Shown piece after piece: positions 36,699-48,804 of a stretch of DNA of 64,000 nucleotides (position 1 is its first letter; the number at the start of each line of letters is the position of its first letter). Source of the DNA: Microbacter sp. GSS18 (GTDB taxonomy: Bacteria > Actinomycetota > Actinomycetes > Actinomycetales > Microbacteriaceae); NCBI GenBank assembly GCA_029319145.1, contig CP119753.1, positions 3,038,001-3,102,000 on the forward strand, read 5' to 3'. The translations under genes and the position numbers were made by a program. The notes below the pieces were generated by a model. It was not told the DNA's origin. It searched no databases and saw only the letters and a program-made list of their open reading frames with translations.

Positions 36699-37055
36699 TC
36701 AGTCCTTTCCGGGGGGAGCGGGGACGACGAACCCGTGTCGGGTGAGTCCGTGGCGGAACGAGGGATGAGGAGCGACGTCATCGACGCCGCCCTCCGCCCA
36801 GGGATGGCAGCGCGCGAGGCGCGTGGCCGTCATGACCACGCCCTTCGCAAGACCGTGCTGCTGCACAGCGCCCACAGCGTAGGCCGAGCACGATGGATAG
36901 TACTTGCACACATCGCCGTAGGTGTGCGAGATGGTGGCACGGTAGGCGTACAGCAGGAGAAGGCCGGCGTTCCGCGGCAGAAGGGGAACCGCACGGACGA
37001 GATGGGCCGGGTCGAGATGCGCGTCGCCGAGGGCGTACGCGGGAAGGACGCTCAT
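36699..37055 (-). CDS. yidD: Membrane protein insertion efficiency factor YidD
   Basis: The 118-residue protein contains the family core YPSCSAYAVGAVQQHGLAKG and RLARCHPWAEGGVD. YidD proteins assist YidC-dependent insertion at the inner face of the membrane. A hydrophobic stretch (LLPRNAGLLLLYAYRAT) precedes the core. The ATG overlaps the rnpA stop (ATGA), so the two are coupled. Confidence 0.92.
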   Translation of the reverse strand: MSVLPAYALGDAHLDPAHLVRAVPLLPRNAGLLLLYAYRATISHTYGDVCKYYPSCSAYAVGAVQQHGLAKGVVMTATRLARCHPWAEGGVDDVAPHPSFRHGLTRHGFVVPAPPGKD

Positions 37056-37387
37056 GCCGCCCGCCGAGCCAGGCAGCGCGACACTTCGTCGCGGAGTTCG
37101 GCGAACGACGCCGTCGCCGCAGCCGGAAGAGCACGGATGACGATGTCGTTGCCGGCGCGCACACCCGGAAGAGACTGCGCGCACACGGCCTTCAGCCGTC
37201 GGCGCACAGTGTTGCGCACGACGGCTGAACCTACCTGACGACTCACGATGAACCCGAACCTCGAAGGCCGTCCCGACTCGGTCGTCACCACATACGCGAC
37301 CGTGTGCGCACCCGCGCAACGACGGCCCCGACGGACGACGGCCCTGTAATCCGCACCGCGGGTGAGCCGGTTCGGCCTCGCGAGCAC
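37052..37387 (-). CDS. rnpA: Ribonuclease P protein component
   Basis: The 111-residue basic protein helps the RNase P RNA cleave tRNA 5' leaders. It shows the signature RFGFIVSRQVGSAVVRNTVR followed by RRLKAVC, with the RNR-type basic loop. The GTG at 37387, eight bases after the rpmH stop, gives the normal N-terminus (VLARPNRLTRGADYRAVVRR). The in-frame extension further upstream runs through rpmH antiparallel frames and is rejected. Confidence 0.93.
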   Translation of the reverse strand: MLARPNRLTRGADYRAVVRRGRRCAGAHTVAYVVTTESGRPSRFGFIVSRQVGSAVVRNTVRRRLKAVCAQSLPGVRAGNDIVIRALPAAATASFAELRDEVSRCLARRAA

Positions 37388-37395
37388 CGCTCGGG

Positions 37396-37533
37396 TCAGG
37401 CCGAGAGCTCGGTGCGGCCCTTGGCGCGACGGGCCGACAGGATCGCGCGGCCGGCACGCGTGCGCATGCGGGCGCGGAAACCGTGCTTCTTGGCGCGGCG
37501 GCGGTTGTTGGGCTGGAAGGTGCGCTTGCTCAT
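37396..37533 (-). CDS. rpmH: 50S ribosomal protein L34
   Basis: The 45-residue protein begins [20 protein letters not shown] and ends AKGRTELSA, the standard bL34 sequence, so it is complete. It is very basic and folds around 23S rRNA. GGAAG lies about nine bases before the ATG. It is the first gene of the minus-strand rpmH-rnpA-yidD-yidC-jag-rsmG series and is divergent from dnaA. Confidence 0.96.
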   Translation of the reverse strand: MSKRTFQPNNRRRAKKHGFRARMRTRAGRAILSARRAKGRTELSA

Positions 37534-37839
37534 GGGAAATCACTTCCGGGTCAGGTGTCCTCGGGACGCTCAGACCGGGGACGACGTACAGAGACAGCCC
37601 GAAACGGGCATAAGTCAACCGATTAAGGCTACGTCGAGATGGACGATAACTCAAACTGACCGCGATCAGCCCGGCATCCTCTCATCTTCGCCACTGCGCC
37701 GGCGGGAATGACACGCGCGTGGCGAAGAGTGGAGTTGCCCCCGCCGGGGGACGTGACTAGCGTGGCTCCGGCAGTTATCCACAGGTTCGCACGGAGCTTC
37801 ACTCACAGCCTGTGGCGCATCATCGACCCGGGGGGGTTC
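37534..37839. promoter_or_regulatory. rpmH-dnaA divergent region with a DnaA box
   Basis: The 306-base gap carries promoters for both directions. A perfect DnaA box TTATCCACA occurs at 37775-37783, about 60 bases before the dnaA ATG, consistent with autoregulation by DnaA. The part at 37600-37660 is relatively AT-rich. No gene is visible. Confidence 0.75.
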
Positions 37840-39303
37840 ATGTCATCTCTTGAAGCGCCGGACGTCCCGGTGTGGTCGGCCGTCCTCGGCCGCCTCGCCG
37901 ACGACGACCGCATCACGCCGCAGCTCCACGGCTTCCTCAACCTGGCGGTCGCACAGGGCGTGATGGGCGGAACCCTGTACCTCGACGTCCCCAACGACCT
38001 CACCGCTGCGCAGTTCACCAAGCGCATGAGGACACCCATCATGGAGGCGCTCGCGAACGTCGAGGACGACGTCACCGAGCCGGCGTCGAACTTCCGCGTC
38101 GTCGTCAACCCGGACCTGGCCGACATGCACTTCACGGCCCCGATCACGATCGCGTCCACAGATCCGTCCACGGCTTCATCCACAGCCGAGCCCGCTCCCC
38201 CGATCGCGCCGGTCATCGGACGCCCCGCGATGGACGGCGCGGCGGATGCCGCGCCGACGCCGTTCCGCACCGACACACGCCTGAATCCGAAGTACACGTT
38301 CGACAACTTCGTCATCGGCCAGTCGAACCGCTTCGCCCACGCCGCAGCCGTGGCTGTCGCAGAAGCGCCCGCGAAGGCCTACAACCCGCTGTTCGTGTAC
38401 GGCGACTCCGGACTGGGCAAGACGCACCTGCTCCACGCGATCGGCGACTACGCCCTCAGCCTGTACGCGGGCATCCGGGTGCGGTACGTCTCGAGCGAAG
38501 AGTTCACCAACGACTTCATCAACTCGATCGCGAACAACCGCGGATCCGCCTTCCAGGCGCGGTACCGCGACGTCGACATCCTGCTGATCGACGACATCCA
38601 GTTCCTCCAGGGGCGCGCCGAGACCCAGGAGGCGTTCTTCCACACGTTCAACACGCTGCACGACCACGACAAGCAGGTGGTCATCACCAGCGACGTGCCG
38701 CCCAAGCACCTCACCGGGTTCGAGGACCGCATGCGCAGCCGGTTCGAGTGGGGCCTCATCACCGACGTTCAGGCACCGGACCTCGAAACCCGCATCGCGA
38801 TCCTCCGCAAGAAGGCGCAGAGCGAGCGGCTGCACATCCCCGACGAGGTGCTCGAATACATCGCCGGCGCGGTCTCGAGCAACATCCGCGAGCTCGAGGG
38901 CGCGCTCATCCGCGTCTCGGCGTTCGCCAGTCTCAACCGTTCGAACCTCGACATGTCGCTCGCCCAGACCGTGCTGAGGGACATCGTCGACCAGGACGAC
39001 GCCAACATCATCTCGCCGACCGACATCATCAGCGCGACGGCGCAGTACTTCAAGCTCACCGTCGATGATCTCTACGGGTCTAGCCGTTCCCAGTCCGTCG
39101 CCACCGCGCGGCAGATCGCCATGTACCTGTGCCGCGAGCGCACGAGCCTGTCGCTGCCGAAGATCGGCCAGCTCTTCGGCAACCGCGACCACACCACCGT
39201 CATGTACGCCTACAAGAAGATCAGCGATCTGATGAAGGAGCGTCGCTCGATCTACAACCAGGTCTCCGAGATCACCGCGCAGCTCGGTCGCAACGGACGC
39301 TGA
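37840..39303 (+). CDS. dnaA: Chromosomal replication initiator DnaA
   Basis: The 487-residue protein has an N-terminal DnaB-interaction domain ([20 protein letters not shown]), a low-complexity linker (about residues 105-145), the AAA+ domain with Walker [19 protein letters not shown] and Walker [13 protein letters not shown], and the C-terminal DNA-binding domain containing [20 protein letters not shown]. It opens oriC and recruits the replicative helicase. ATG 37840 has a G-rich run (GGGGGG) four bases upstream; the longer frame from 37708 is not needed. Confidence 0.97.
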   Translation: MSSLEAPDVPVWSAVLGRLADDDRITPQLHGFLNLAVAQGVMGGTLYLDVPNDLTAAQFTKRMRTPIMEALANVEDDVTEPASNFRVVVNPDLADMHFTAPITIASTDPSTASSTAEPAPPIAPVIGRPAMDGAADAAPTPFRTDTRLNPKYTFDNFVIGQSNRFAHAAAVAVAEAPAKAYNPLFVYGDSGLGKTHLLHAIGDYALSLYAGIRVRYVSSEEFTNDFINSIANNRGSAFQARYRDVDILLIDDIQFLQGRAETQEAFFHTFNTLHDHDKQVVITSDVPPKHLTGFEDRMRSRFEWGLITDVQAPDLETRIAILRKKAQSERLHIPDEVLEYIAGAVSSNIRELEGALIRVSAFASLNRSNLDMSLAQTVLRDIVDQDDANIISPTDIISATAQYFKLTVDDLYGSSRSQSVATARQIAMYLCRERTSLSLPKIGQLFGNRDHTTVMYAYKKISDLMKERRSIYNQVSEITAQLGRNGR

Positions 39304-39730
39304 ACCCCGCGCCCCATTCCCGCATCGGAACTTGACATCGACGCGGCGCGGGGCCATCATGCCCCGTTCTTCACAGTGTGGAAAACCTGTGGATAACTCG
39401 TCGCGGCGTGGAAAACCTGTGAGTGGAGGCTCGACTGTCTGTGGAATCGCATCGCAAAGGCGCAACCCGCGCGATCCCCGTCCCCGACGCCATCCGCAGC
39501 CCATCCACAAATGACACGGATGTGGTTCCCAGGCCGGGAAAGGCATCAGCCGAGTTATCCACAGTTTCCACAGCTGTTAACAACATGACAGAGAGATAGA
39601 GAATTCAGGTGGGCCGATCACCTCGGACGCCCGCGCCGTCCTCGCATCGACCGACGCGACGACGCGCACTGGCGCACAGCGCGCAGACCACTAGCATGAG
39701 AGAGCCCAACCCGCGCAAGAGGGAGCGTTC
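39304..39730. other. oriC: Chromosomal replication origin (oriC)
   Basis: The 427-base dnaA-dnaN gap holds DnaA boxes in both orientations. Perfect ones are TGTGGATAA at 39388-39396 and TTATCCACA at 39555-39563. Looser ones are TGTGGAAAA 39377-39385, CGTGGAAAA 39407-39415, TGTGGAATC 39440-39448, CCATCCACA 39501-39509 and GTTTCCACA 39564-39572. An AT-rich stretch at 39573-39606 (GTTAACAACATGACAG and AGAGATAGAGAATTC) beside the last boxes is the likely unwinding element. TAGCAT at 39693-39698 may be the dnaN -10. Confidence 0.9.
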
Positions 39731-40879
39731 GTGAAGTTCCACGTCAACCGCGATGTGTTCAGCGAAGCCGTGTCGTTCGTCGTCAAGCTTCTGCCCCAGC
39801 GGAATCCGCAGCCCATCCTCGCGGGCGTCCTGATCGAGGCATCCGATGACGGACTGTCTCTCGCCGCGTTCGACTACGAGGCCTCGGCCCGCACCACGAT
39901 CGAGGCGACGGTCGACGATCCCGGGACGATCCTCGTCCACGGCCGCCTGCTCTCCGAGATCGCCAGTCGCCTGCCGAACGCTCCGATCCAGATCGAGGTC
40001 GACGAGGACGGCGGCATCCTGCTGACCTGCGGCTCAGCGCGATTCACGCTCGCCTCCATGCCCGTGCAGGAGTACCCGGCCATCCCCGAGGTGACGGGCG
40101 AGTCCGGCCTCGTGCCGGCCGAGGACTTCGCCACCGCGATCTCGCAGGTCGCCTTCGCGGCCTCGCGCGATGACGTCACCCCGGTGCTGACAGGGGTGCA
40201 GCTCGAAGTGACCGGCACGGCGCTCAGCCTCGTCGCCACCGACCGCTACCGCGTCGCGCTGCGCGAGATCCCCTGGGACGGCCCCGACGGCGGCGGCGAC
40301 ACGACCACCGCTCTCGTCCCCGCTCGCACGCTCACCGAGGTCGGCAAGACGTTCGCGCACTCGGGCCAAATCTCGGTGTCCTTCTCCGGCTCGGGCGATC
40401 GCGAGATCATCGCGTTCACGGCCGGCAACAAGACGGTCACGTCGCTGCTGATCAAGGGCAACTTCCCGCCGGTGCGACGACTGTTCCCCGAGCAGACCGA
40501 GCACCACGCCGTGGCGAACACGGCGGATCTCATCGAGGCCGTGCGCCGCGTCGCCCTCGTCCTGGACCGCTCGGCCCCGCTGCGGTTCACCTTCGCGCTC
40601 GACAGCGTGTCGATGGACGCCTCAGGTTCCGAGCAGGCGCGTGCCACCGAGTCGGTCGAGGCGCACCTCACAGGCGAGGACGTCACGCTCGGCCTCAATC
40701 CGCAGTACCTGCTGGAGTCGCTCGGCGCCGTGCGGAGCGAGTTCGTGCGCATCACGTTCACGTCGAGCGACAACGCCAACAAGCTGAGTCCCGTCCTCAT
40801 CACGCCGCAGACGTCGGCGGACACAGCCGGAGAGCAGTCGTTCAAGTACCTCCTGCAGCCGAATCTGCTCCTTCGCTGA
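39731..40879 (+). CDS. dnaN: DNA polymerase III beta sliding clamp
   Basis: This 382-residue clamp encircles DNA and tethers polymerases. It begins MKFHVNRDVFSEAVSFVVKL, has the typical three repeats of the clamp fold (IEVDEDGGILLTCGSARFTL in the first, ATDRYRVALREI in the second), and ends YLLQPNLLLR in place of the enterobacterial YVVMPMRL-type tail. The GTG start has GGGAG five bases upstream. It follows oriC in the standard order. Confidence 0.97.
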   Translation: MKFHVNRDVFSEAVSFVVKLLPQRNPQPILAGVLIEASDDGLSLAAFDYEASARTTIEATVDDPGTILVHGRLLSEIASRLPNAPIQIEVDEDGGILLTCGSARFTLASMPVQEYPAIPEVTGESGLVPAEDFATAISQVAFAASRDDVTPVLTGVQLEVTGTALSLVATDRYRVALREIPWDGPDGGGDTTTALVPARTLTEVGKTFAHSGQISVSFSGSGDREIIAFTAGNKTVTSLLIKGNFPPVRRLFPEQTEHHAVANTADLIEAVRRVALVLDRSAPLRFTFALDSVSMDASGSEQARATESVEAHLTGEDVTLGLNPQYLLESLGAVRSEFVRITFTSSDNANKLSPVLITPQTSADTAGEQSFKYLLQPNLLLR

Positions 40880-40919
40880 CGCAGCGGCCGACGTCCGCAC
40901 CCGTCATTAGGCTTGACCG

Positions 40920-42077
40920 GTGATCGTGGAGCACCTGAGTCTCGTCGACTTCCGCAACTACGCGGCGGCCGACGTTTCCCTGGGCGCCGGAGCCAACGTG
41001 TTCGTCGGCAGCAACGGGCAGGGCAAGACCAACCTGGCCGAGGCGATCGGCTACTTCGCCACCCTCGGCTCGCACCGCGTGACGGCCGATGCTCCCATGG
41101 TGCGAGACGGGGCGGATGCCGCCATCGTGCGTGAGCGTCTGGCGCACGGCGACCGGCGGGTCCAGCTCGAGGTGCAGATCAATCGCCAGGGATCCAACAA
41201 GGCGCGGGTCAACGGCGCGGCCGTCAAGCCCGCCGAGCTGCCGCGGTACGCCCAAGTCGTGCTCTTCGCCCCCGAGGATCTGCAGATCGTGCGCGGCGAT
41301 CCCTCCGCCCGGCGGCGGTTCGCCGATCAGCTGCTCATCCAGCGCTCCCCGCGCATGGCCGGAGTCCTCGGCGACTACGATCGCGTGCTCAAACAGCGGA
41401 CCGCGCTGCTGAAATCCGCACGAGCGCGCGGCATGCGCGCCGATGCCCTCCCGACGCTCGACGTGTGGGACGACAAGCTCGTCGCGCTGGGCAGCGAGGT
41501 CATCCAGTCGCGCCTGCTGCTCGCCGCCGAACTGGCGGGACCGATGGGGGCCGCCTACGAGGCGATCGCCGGCGACGATCACGACCCGCAGATCGGCTGG
41601 GCGCTCTCGATCGCCGGCGGCGACCCGGAGGACGATCCCGAAGACGTCGGAACGCTCGCCGACACCGCTCGTCTGGCCGAAACGTTCCGCGCGGCCCTCG
41701 CCGATCGGCGCGGCACCGAGGTCGAGCGCGGACTGACGCTCGTCGGACCCCACCGCGACGACCTGCGGCTGAAGCTTCGCGGACTGCCGGTGAAGGGGTA
41801 CGCCTCGCACGGCGAGTCGTGGTCGGTCGCCCTCGGGCTGCGACTGGCGTCCGCCGAGCTCCTGCGCGCCCAGTCGCGCCTGGGCGATCCGGTGCTCATC
41901 CTCGACGACGTCTTCGCCGAGCTGGATGCCGGCCGGCGTGCGCGACTGGCCGGACTGGTCGCCGACTACGAGCAGGTGATCGTGACGGCCGCCGTCGAGG
42001 CCGATGTTCCGGCGGCGCTGCGCACCCGCCTCGTGCGCGTTGAAGCGGGGACGATCGCGGAGGCGGACGATGAGTGA
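40920..42077 (+). CDS. recF: DNA replication and repair protein RecF
   Basis: The 385-residue SMC-like ATPase acts in gap repair with RecO and RecR. Walker A reads VGSNGQGKTNLAEAIGYF, the signature region is LVGPHRDDLRLKL followed by ASHGESWSVALGLRLASAELL, and Walker B is PVLILDDVFAELD. The GTG start has no ribosome binding site; TAGGCT at 40908-40913 is six bases upstream, so a leaderless transcript is likely despite the dnaN context. The end overlaps the next gene by eight bases. Confidence 0.95.
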   Translation: MIVEHLSLVDFRNYAAADVSLGAGANVFVGSNGQGKTNLAEAIGYFATLGSHRVTADAPMVRDGADAAIVRERLAHGDRRVQLEVQINRQGSNKARVNGAAVKPAELPRYAQVVLFAPEDLQIVRGDPSARRRFADQLLIQRSPRMAGVLGDYDRVLKQRTALLKSARARGMRADALPTLDVWDDKLVALGSEVIQSRLLLAAELAGPMGAAYEAIAGDDHDPQIGWALSIAGGDPEDDPEDVGTLADTARLAETFRAALADRRGTEVERGLTLVGPHRDDLRLKLRGLPVKGYASHGESWSVALGLRLASAELLRAQSRLGDPVLILDDVFAELDAGRRARLAGLVADYEQVIVTAAVEADVPAALRTRLVRVEAGTIAEADDE

Positions 42078-42585
42078 GCACGGTGCGGCACCCGAGGACG
42101 CCGGCGCAATCCCCGAGACCATCGCCACATACCTGCGCCTGCGCGGACTCGAGCCCTCGCCGCGCGCGTACCGGCGCCGGCGGCGGCGCGCCGGCTCGGG
42201 CGACGACGAGAATCAGCCGTTCACGCCGGGACGCGACCCCCACGGGCTCGGAGACGTCCTGTCGAACCTGACGCGAGAGTCGGGCTGGGACCCGCAGCTC
42301 GCACGGGAGGACGTGGTCCGCGCGTGGGACGAAGTGGCCGGCGCGGACACCGCCCGGCGCACGCGCCCGGTGGCGTTCCACGACGGCGTGCTCACCGTGC
42401 AGGCCGACTCGACCGCCTGGGCGAAGCAGCTGCAGCTGATGCGCGCCCACATCCTGACCGAGATCATGAGGCGGTTCCCCGAGGCGGGCGTCGAGACTAT
42501 CCGTTTCATCGGACCGGACGTCCCCTCCTGGAAATGGGGTCCCAGAGCCATTCCAGGCCGCGGCCCGCGCGATACCTACGGTTGA
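42070..42585 (+). CDS. dciA: DciA family replicative helicase loader/operator (DUF721)
   Basis: The 171-residue protein carries the DUF721 domain: LGDVLSNLTRESGWDPQLAR, VVRAWDEVAGADTARRTRPV and LTVQADSTAWAKQLQLMRAH. DciA is the ancestral partner that helps load DnaB in bacteria without DnaC or DnaI; the mycobacterial equivalent (Rv0004) also sits between recF and gyrB. The basic linker YRRRRRRAGSG may contact DNA. Its ATG lies within the recF end (ATGAGTGA). Confidence 0.9.
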   Translation: MSEHGAAPEDAGAIPETIATYLRLRGLEPSPRAYRRRRRRAGSGDDENQPFTPGRDPHGLGDVLSNLTRESGWDPQLAREDVVRAWDEVAGADTARRTRPVAFHDGVLTVQADSTAWAKQLQLMRAHILTEIMRRFPEAGVETIRFIGPDVPSWKWGPRAIPGRGPRDTYG

Positions 42586-42664
42586 GGCACGTCCGTACCT
42601 GCCCTGAGCATTTTCATCGCCGCACACGGGCGTAGAACCGCGTACAGCGGCATCCGCTTGATAG

Positions 42665-44746
<2,082 letters not shown>

Positions 44747-44778
44747 GCGGGCGCTGAAGGAACTGAGAACGAGAGCAC

Positions 44779-47334
44779 ATGGCTGACGAAGAACGTCCCG
44801 TCCCCGAGCACGACCACGGCCGCATCGACCAGGTCGACCTGCAGCTGGAGATGCAGCGCAGCTACCTCGACTACGCGATGGCGGTCATCATCGGCCGCGC
44901 GCTGCCGGACGTGCGCGACGGGCTCAAGCCCGTGCACCGCCGCGTCATCTACGGCATGTACGACGGCGGATTCCGGCCCGACAAGTCGTTCTCGAAGTGC
45001 GCCCGCGTCGTCGGCGAGGTGATGGGCCAGTACCACCCTCACGGCGACACGGCCATCTACGACGCCCTCGTCCGCCTCGTGCAGCCGTGGTCGATGCGCT
45101 ACCCCCTCGCCCAGGGCCAGGGAAACTTCGGGTCCCCCGGCAACATGGGCGCCGCCGCGCCCCGATACACCGAGACGAAGATGGCTCCCCTCGCGCTGGA
45201 GATGGTGCGCGACATCGAAGAGGAGACCGTCGACTTCCAGGACAACTACGACGGTCAGACCCAGGAGCCGTCGGTCCTCCCGGCCCGATTCCCCAATCTG
45301 CTCGTCAACGGATCGGTCGGCATCGCCGTCGGCATGGCGACGAACATCCCCCCGCACAACCTGCGCGAGGTCTCGGCGGGAGCGCTGTGGGCGCTCGAGA
45401 ATCCGGACGCCTCCCGCGAGGAGCTGCTGGACGCGCTCCTCGAGCGGATCCCCGGACCCGACTTCCCCACCGGGGCCCAGATCCTCGGCACCAAGGGCAT
45501 CCGCGAGGCCTACCGCACGGGACGCGGTTCGATCACCATGCGCGCCGTCGTCGCGATCGAGGAGATCCAGGGCCGCACGTGCCTGGTCATCACCGAACTC
45601 CCCTACCAGGTGAATCCCGACAACCTCGCCGTCAAGATCGGCGATCTCGCGCGTGAGGGCAAGATCACCGGCATCGCCGACATCCGCGACGAGACCTCGG
45701 ACCGCACCGGCCAACGACTCGTGGTGGTTCTGAAGCGCGATGCCGTCGCGAAGGTCGTGCTCAACAACCTGTACAAGCACACCCAGCTGCAGGAGAACTT
45801 CGGCGCGAACATGCTCGCGATCGTCGACGGTGTGCCGCGCACGCTGCCGCTCGACGCGTTCATCACGCACTGGCTCGATCATCAGATCGAGGTCATCGTG
45901 CGGCGCACGACCTACCGTCTCCGTGAGGCCGAGAAGCGCATGCACATCCTGCGCGGCTACCTCAAGGCTCTCGACGCCCTCGACGAGGTCATCGCCCTCA
46001 TCCGTCGCTCTCCCACCGTCGACGACGCTCGCGAGGGGCTGAAGAAGCTGCTCGAGATCGACGACACCCAGGCCGATGCGATCCTCGCGATGCAGCTGCG
46101 CCGTCTCGCCGCGCTCGAGCGCCAGAAGATCATCGACGAGGCCGCCGAGCTCGAGGCCAAGATCGCCGACCTCAACGACATTCTCGTGACCCCCGCTCGC
46201 CAGCGTGCCATCGTGCGCGAAGAGCTCACCGCGATCGTCGACCGCTTCGGCGACGACCGCCGCACGCACATCCTGCACGGCTTCGACGGTGACGTGTCCA
46301 TGGAGGACCTCATCGCCGAGGAGGAGGTCGTGGTCACCGTCACGCGCGATGGCTACATCAAGCGCACGCGCAGCGACAGCTACCGATCGCAGCATCGCGG
46401 CGGCAAGGGAGTCAAGGGTGCGCAACTGCGCGCCGACGACGTCGTCGAGCACTTCTTCGTGACGACGACGCACCATTGGCTGCTGTACTTCACCACGAAG
46501 GGTCGCGTCTATCGAACCAAGGCCTACGAGCTGCCCGAAGGCGGCCGTGATGCCAAGGGACAGCATGTGGCGAATCTGCTCGCGCTCCAGCCCGACGAGG
46601 AGATCGCACAGATCCTCGACATCCGGGACTACGGCGTCGCCACGTACCTGGTGCTCGCCACGCACGGCGGACTGGTGAAGAAGACGCGTCTGACCGAGTA
46701 CGACACCAACCGCCAGGGCGGCGTCATCGCCATCAAGCTGCGCGAAGGCGACGAGGTCGTCTCGGCCATGCTGGTCGACGAGGGCGACGACATCCTGCTG
46801 ATCAGCCGGCTGGGGATGTCTCTGCGCTTCGAGGCGACCGATGAGGCGCTGCGACCGATGGGACGCTCGACCGAGGGTGTCAAGGGAATGGCCTTCCGCG
46901 AAGGAGACAGCCTCCTCTCGGCGTCCGTCGCCCGTGACGACGCCTACGTGTTCGTCGTCACCGAAGGCGGCTACGCCAAGCGCACCGAGGTGAGTCAGTA
47001 CCGCGTGCAGGGTCGCGGCGGACTCGGCATCAAGGTCGCGCGCCTCAGCGACGATCGCGGCAGCCTCGCGGGCGGTCTCATCGTCGCCGAGGACGACGAG
47101 GTCCTGGTGGTTCTTGCCAGCGGCAAGGTGGTACGCTCTGCCGTGGCTGAGGTCCCTGCCAAGGGTCGGGACACCATGGGTGTCGTGTTCGCCCGCGCCG
47201 GAGACGATGATCGCATCATCGCCATCGCACGCAACGGCGAACGGAGCCTCGCCGATGCAGGCGACGATGCCGAGGCCCCGACCGGCGCCCCCGACGCCGC
47301 CCCCGAGACCCCCGAAGAGAGTACTGACGCATGA
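44779..47334 (+). CDS. gyrA: DNA gyrase subunit A
   Basis: The 851-residue subunit breaks and rejoins DNA through Tyr130 ([10 protein letters not shown]). The quinolone-determining region reads [14 protein letters not shown], so the position equivalent to E. coli Ser83 is Thr91 and Asp87 is kept as Asp95; this gives no sign of acquired resistance. The GyrA box in the C-terminal beta-pinwheel is [10 protein letters not shown]. It starts 32 bases after gyrB and overlaps the next gene (ATGA). Confidence 0.97.
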   Translation: MADEERPVPEHDHGRIDQVDLQLEMQRSYLDYAMAVIIGRALPDVRDGLKPVHRRVIYGMYDGGFRPDKSFSKCARVVGEVMGQYHPHGDTAIYDALVRLVQPWSMRYPLAQGQGNFGSPGNMGAAAPRYTETKMAPLALEMVRDIEEETVDFQDNYDGQTQEPSVLPARFPNLLVNGSVGIAVGMATNIPPHNLREVSAGALWALENPDASREELLDALLERIPGPDFPTGAQILGTKGIREAYRTGRGSITMRAVVAIEEIQGRTCLVITELPYQVNPDNLAVKIGDLAREGKITGIADIRDETSDRTGQRLVVVLKRDAVAKVVLNNLYKHTQLQENFGANMLAIVDGVPRTLPLDAFITHWLDHQIEVIVRRTTYRLREAEKRMHILRGYLKALDALDEVIALIRRSPTVDDAREGLKKLLEIDDTQADAILAMQLRRLAALERQKIIDEAAELEAKIADLNDILVTPARQRAIVREELTAIVDRFGDDRRTHILHGFDGDVSMEDLIAEEEVVVTVTRDGYIKRTRSDSYRSQHRGGKGVKGAQLRADDVVEHFFVTTTHHWLLYFTTKGRVYRTKAYELPEGGRDAKGQHVANLLALQPDEEIAQILDIRDYGVATYLVLATHGGLVKKTRLTEYDTNRQGGVIAIKLREGDEVVSAMLVDEGDDILLISRLGMSLRFEATDEALRPMGRSTEGVKGMAFREGDSLLSASVARDDAYVFVVTEGGYAKRTEVSQYRVQGRGGLGIKVARLSDDRGSLAGGLIVAEDDEVLVVLASGKVVRSAVAEVPAKGRDTMGVVFARAGDDDRIIAIARNGERSLADAGDDAEAPTGAPDAAPETPEESTDA

Positions 47335-47732
47335 GCACGGTAGCCGACAAGCTCGCGAAGAAGTCCAGCGCGCGCACGAATGCGAAGCAGGTGCGGCTGC
47401 GTCTGGTCTACATCGACTTCTGGTCCGCGGTGAAGCTCTCCTTCCTCGCGGCGATCGCCATCGCCATCGTGACGGTCGTGTCGATCGTCATGGTGTTCCT
47501 CGTCATCCAGACGACGGGTCTCATCGATCAGGCCGACGAGTTCATCGGGAGCCTCACCGACGGCATCCTCGTATCGGACTTCATCAGCTTCCCGCAGGTC
47601 GTGGCCTTCTCGGCCATCCTGGCGATCCTGAACCTGATCGTGGTCACGGTGCTCGGCGCTGTCGTCGCCGGCATCTACAACCTCGCGGTCAAGGTGACCG
47701 GCGGCCTGCTGGTCGGCTTCACGTCGAACTGA
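47331..47732 (+). CDS. DUF3566 family membrane protein
   Basis: The 133-residue protein has a basic cytosolic N-terminus (about 30 residues), membrane segments at about residues 34-60 and 90-118, and a short polar loop. It belongs to the DUF3566 family found directly after gyrA in actinobacteria. Function is unknown; location and the gyrA overlap (ATGA) suggest coexpression with gyrase genes. Confidence 0.88.
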   Translation: MSTVADKLAKKSSARTNAKQVRLRLVYIDFWSAVKLSFLAAIAIAIVTVVSIVMVFLVIQTTGLIDQADEFIGSLTDGILVSDFISFPQVVAFSAILAILNLIVVTVLGAVVAGIYNLAVKVTGGLLVGFTSN

Positions 47733-47742
47733 GCGGATCGCG

Positions 47743-48462
47743 TCACATCACGGTCGTTCCCAGCAGGGTTCCGATCAGCCACGTCGCGGCCAGCGCGAGC
47801 GCGCCGCCGACCACGAGCCGGACCGCGGATCGGCGACGACCCGAACCGCCGACCTGAGCCGAGATCGTCCCGGTCAGCCCGAGGGCGATGATCACGGCGA
47901 TGAAGGTGGTCGGCACGCGCCACTCGGGCGGGGGCAGCAGGATCGCGAGCAGAGGCAGAAGCGCACCGAGGGTGAACGCCAGCGCCGATGACAGCGCAGC
48001 GTGCCACGGATTCACGAGGTCGTCCTGGTCGATGTGCAGCTCGACCTCGAGATGAGCGGCCAGGGCATCGTGCGCCGTCAGCTCCTCGGCCACCTGACGA
48101 GCGGTCTCGTGGGACAGCCCGCGCTGCCGGTAGAGCTCGGTGAGCTCTTCGAGCTCTTCTTGGGGCATCTCTTCGAGCTCGCGCTTCTCCTTCGCGATGA
48201 GCGCGCGCTCCGAGTCGCGCTGGCTGCTCACCGACACGTACTCGCCGAGCGCCATCGAGATGGCGCCGCCGACGAGTCCTGCCGTGCCCGCGAGGAGCAG
48301 CGCCGGCGTGTCGGTCGTCGCCCCCGCGACGCCGACGACGAGGGACGCCACCGACACGATGCCGTCATTGGCGCCGAGCACTCCTGCCCGCAGCCAGTTC
48401 AGCCGCTGACTGACATCGGTGCGATGGGGTTCGGCCTCGTGCAGGGCGCCGGAATCGGTCAT
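47743..48462 (-). CDS. VIT1/CCC1-type iron/manganese transporter
   Basis: The 239-residue membrane protein matches the vacuolar iron transporter family: GANDGIVSVASLVVGVAGA in the first helix, AGLVGGAISMALGEYVSVSSQRDSE after it, an acidic cytosolic loop rich in Glu (EKRELEEMPQEELEEL) that binds metal in this family, and three C-terminal helices. It probably exports or sequesters Fe2+/Mn2+. ATG 48462 is chosen over the TTG at 48474; neither has a clear ribosome binding site. It converges on the DUF3566 gene. Confidence 0.88.
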   Translation of the reverse strand: MTDSGALHEAEPHRTDVSQRLNWLRAGVLGANDGIVSVASLVVGVAGATTDTPALLLAGTAGLVGGAISMALGEYVSVSSQRDSERALIAKEKRELEEMPQEELEELTELYRQRGLSHETARQVAEELTAHDALAAHLEVELHIDQDDLVNPWHAALSSALAFTLGALLPLLAILLPPPEWRVPTTFIAVIIALGLTGTISAQVGGSGRRRSAVRLVVGGALALAATWLIGTLLGTTVM

Positions 48463-48593
48463 GCGGTCAGTCAAGCAATCGCGAACGGGCGGGGCAACGT
48501 AGGATCGCCTGCCCTCATCGTCGTCGATTCGTGAATTCGTGCGAATTCAGGTAAAGTCTTGGAGGTTGCCAGCGCGGAAGCGCTGCAGCAGAC

Positions 48594-48667
48594 GGGGCTA
48601 TAGCTCAGGCGGTTAGAGCGCTTCACTGATAATGAAGAGGTCCCAGGTTCAAGTCCTGGTAGCCCCA
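48594..48667 (+). tRNA. tRNA-Ile (anticodon GAT)
   Basis: The acceptor stem GGGGCTA (48594-48600) pairs with TAGCCCC (48660-48666), discriminator A48667. The anticodon loop is CTGATAA with a TTCAC/TGAAG-type stem region, and the T arm CCAGGTTCAAGTCCTGG is complete. CCA is not encoded. tRNA-Ile and tRNA-Ala after gyrA is a conserved actinobacterial arrangement. Confidence 0.96.
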
Positions 48668-48679
48668 CTCCTTCGCCCC

Positions 48680-48752
48680 GGGGCCTTAGCTCAGTTGGTA
48701 GAGCGCCTGCTTTGCAAGCAGGATGTCAGGAGTTCGAATCTCCTAGGCTCCA
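48680..48752 (+). tRNA. tRNA-Ala (anticodon TGC)
   Basis: GGGGCCT (48680-48686) pairs with AGGCTCC (48745-48751), discriminator A48752. The anticodon arm CCTGCTTTGCAAGCAGG and the T arm AGGAGTTCGAATCTCCT are intact. CCA is not encoded. An insertion sequence begins four bases after the mature end, but the gene remains whole because the inserted element duplicated its 3' end. Confidence 0.96.
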
Positions 48753-48755
48753 CAT
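48741..48755 (+). repeat. Left copy of 15-bp direct repeat flanking the insertion sequence
   Basis: TCCTAGGCTCCACAT, which includes the 3' end of tRNA-Ala, is repeated exactly at 50059-50073. It is read as the target-site duplication; IS481-family duplications range up to about 15 bp. Confidence 0.85.
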
Positions 48756-48804
48756 TGTGATGAGTCGCGACATAGATGACATCTGAGTCGCGACATGGGA
48801 GACA

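Noticed and set aside
39731..39760. TTCCACGTCAAC at the dnaN start as a ninth parS
   Set aside because: It breaks the palindrome at the right half (GTCAA in place of GTGAA) and encodes the conserved KFHVN of the clamp.
45031..45085. Quinolone resistance mutation in GyrA
   Set aside because: Thr91 at the Ser83-equivalent position is a natural variant in many bacteria and the Asp is kept, so no claim can be made.
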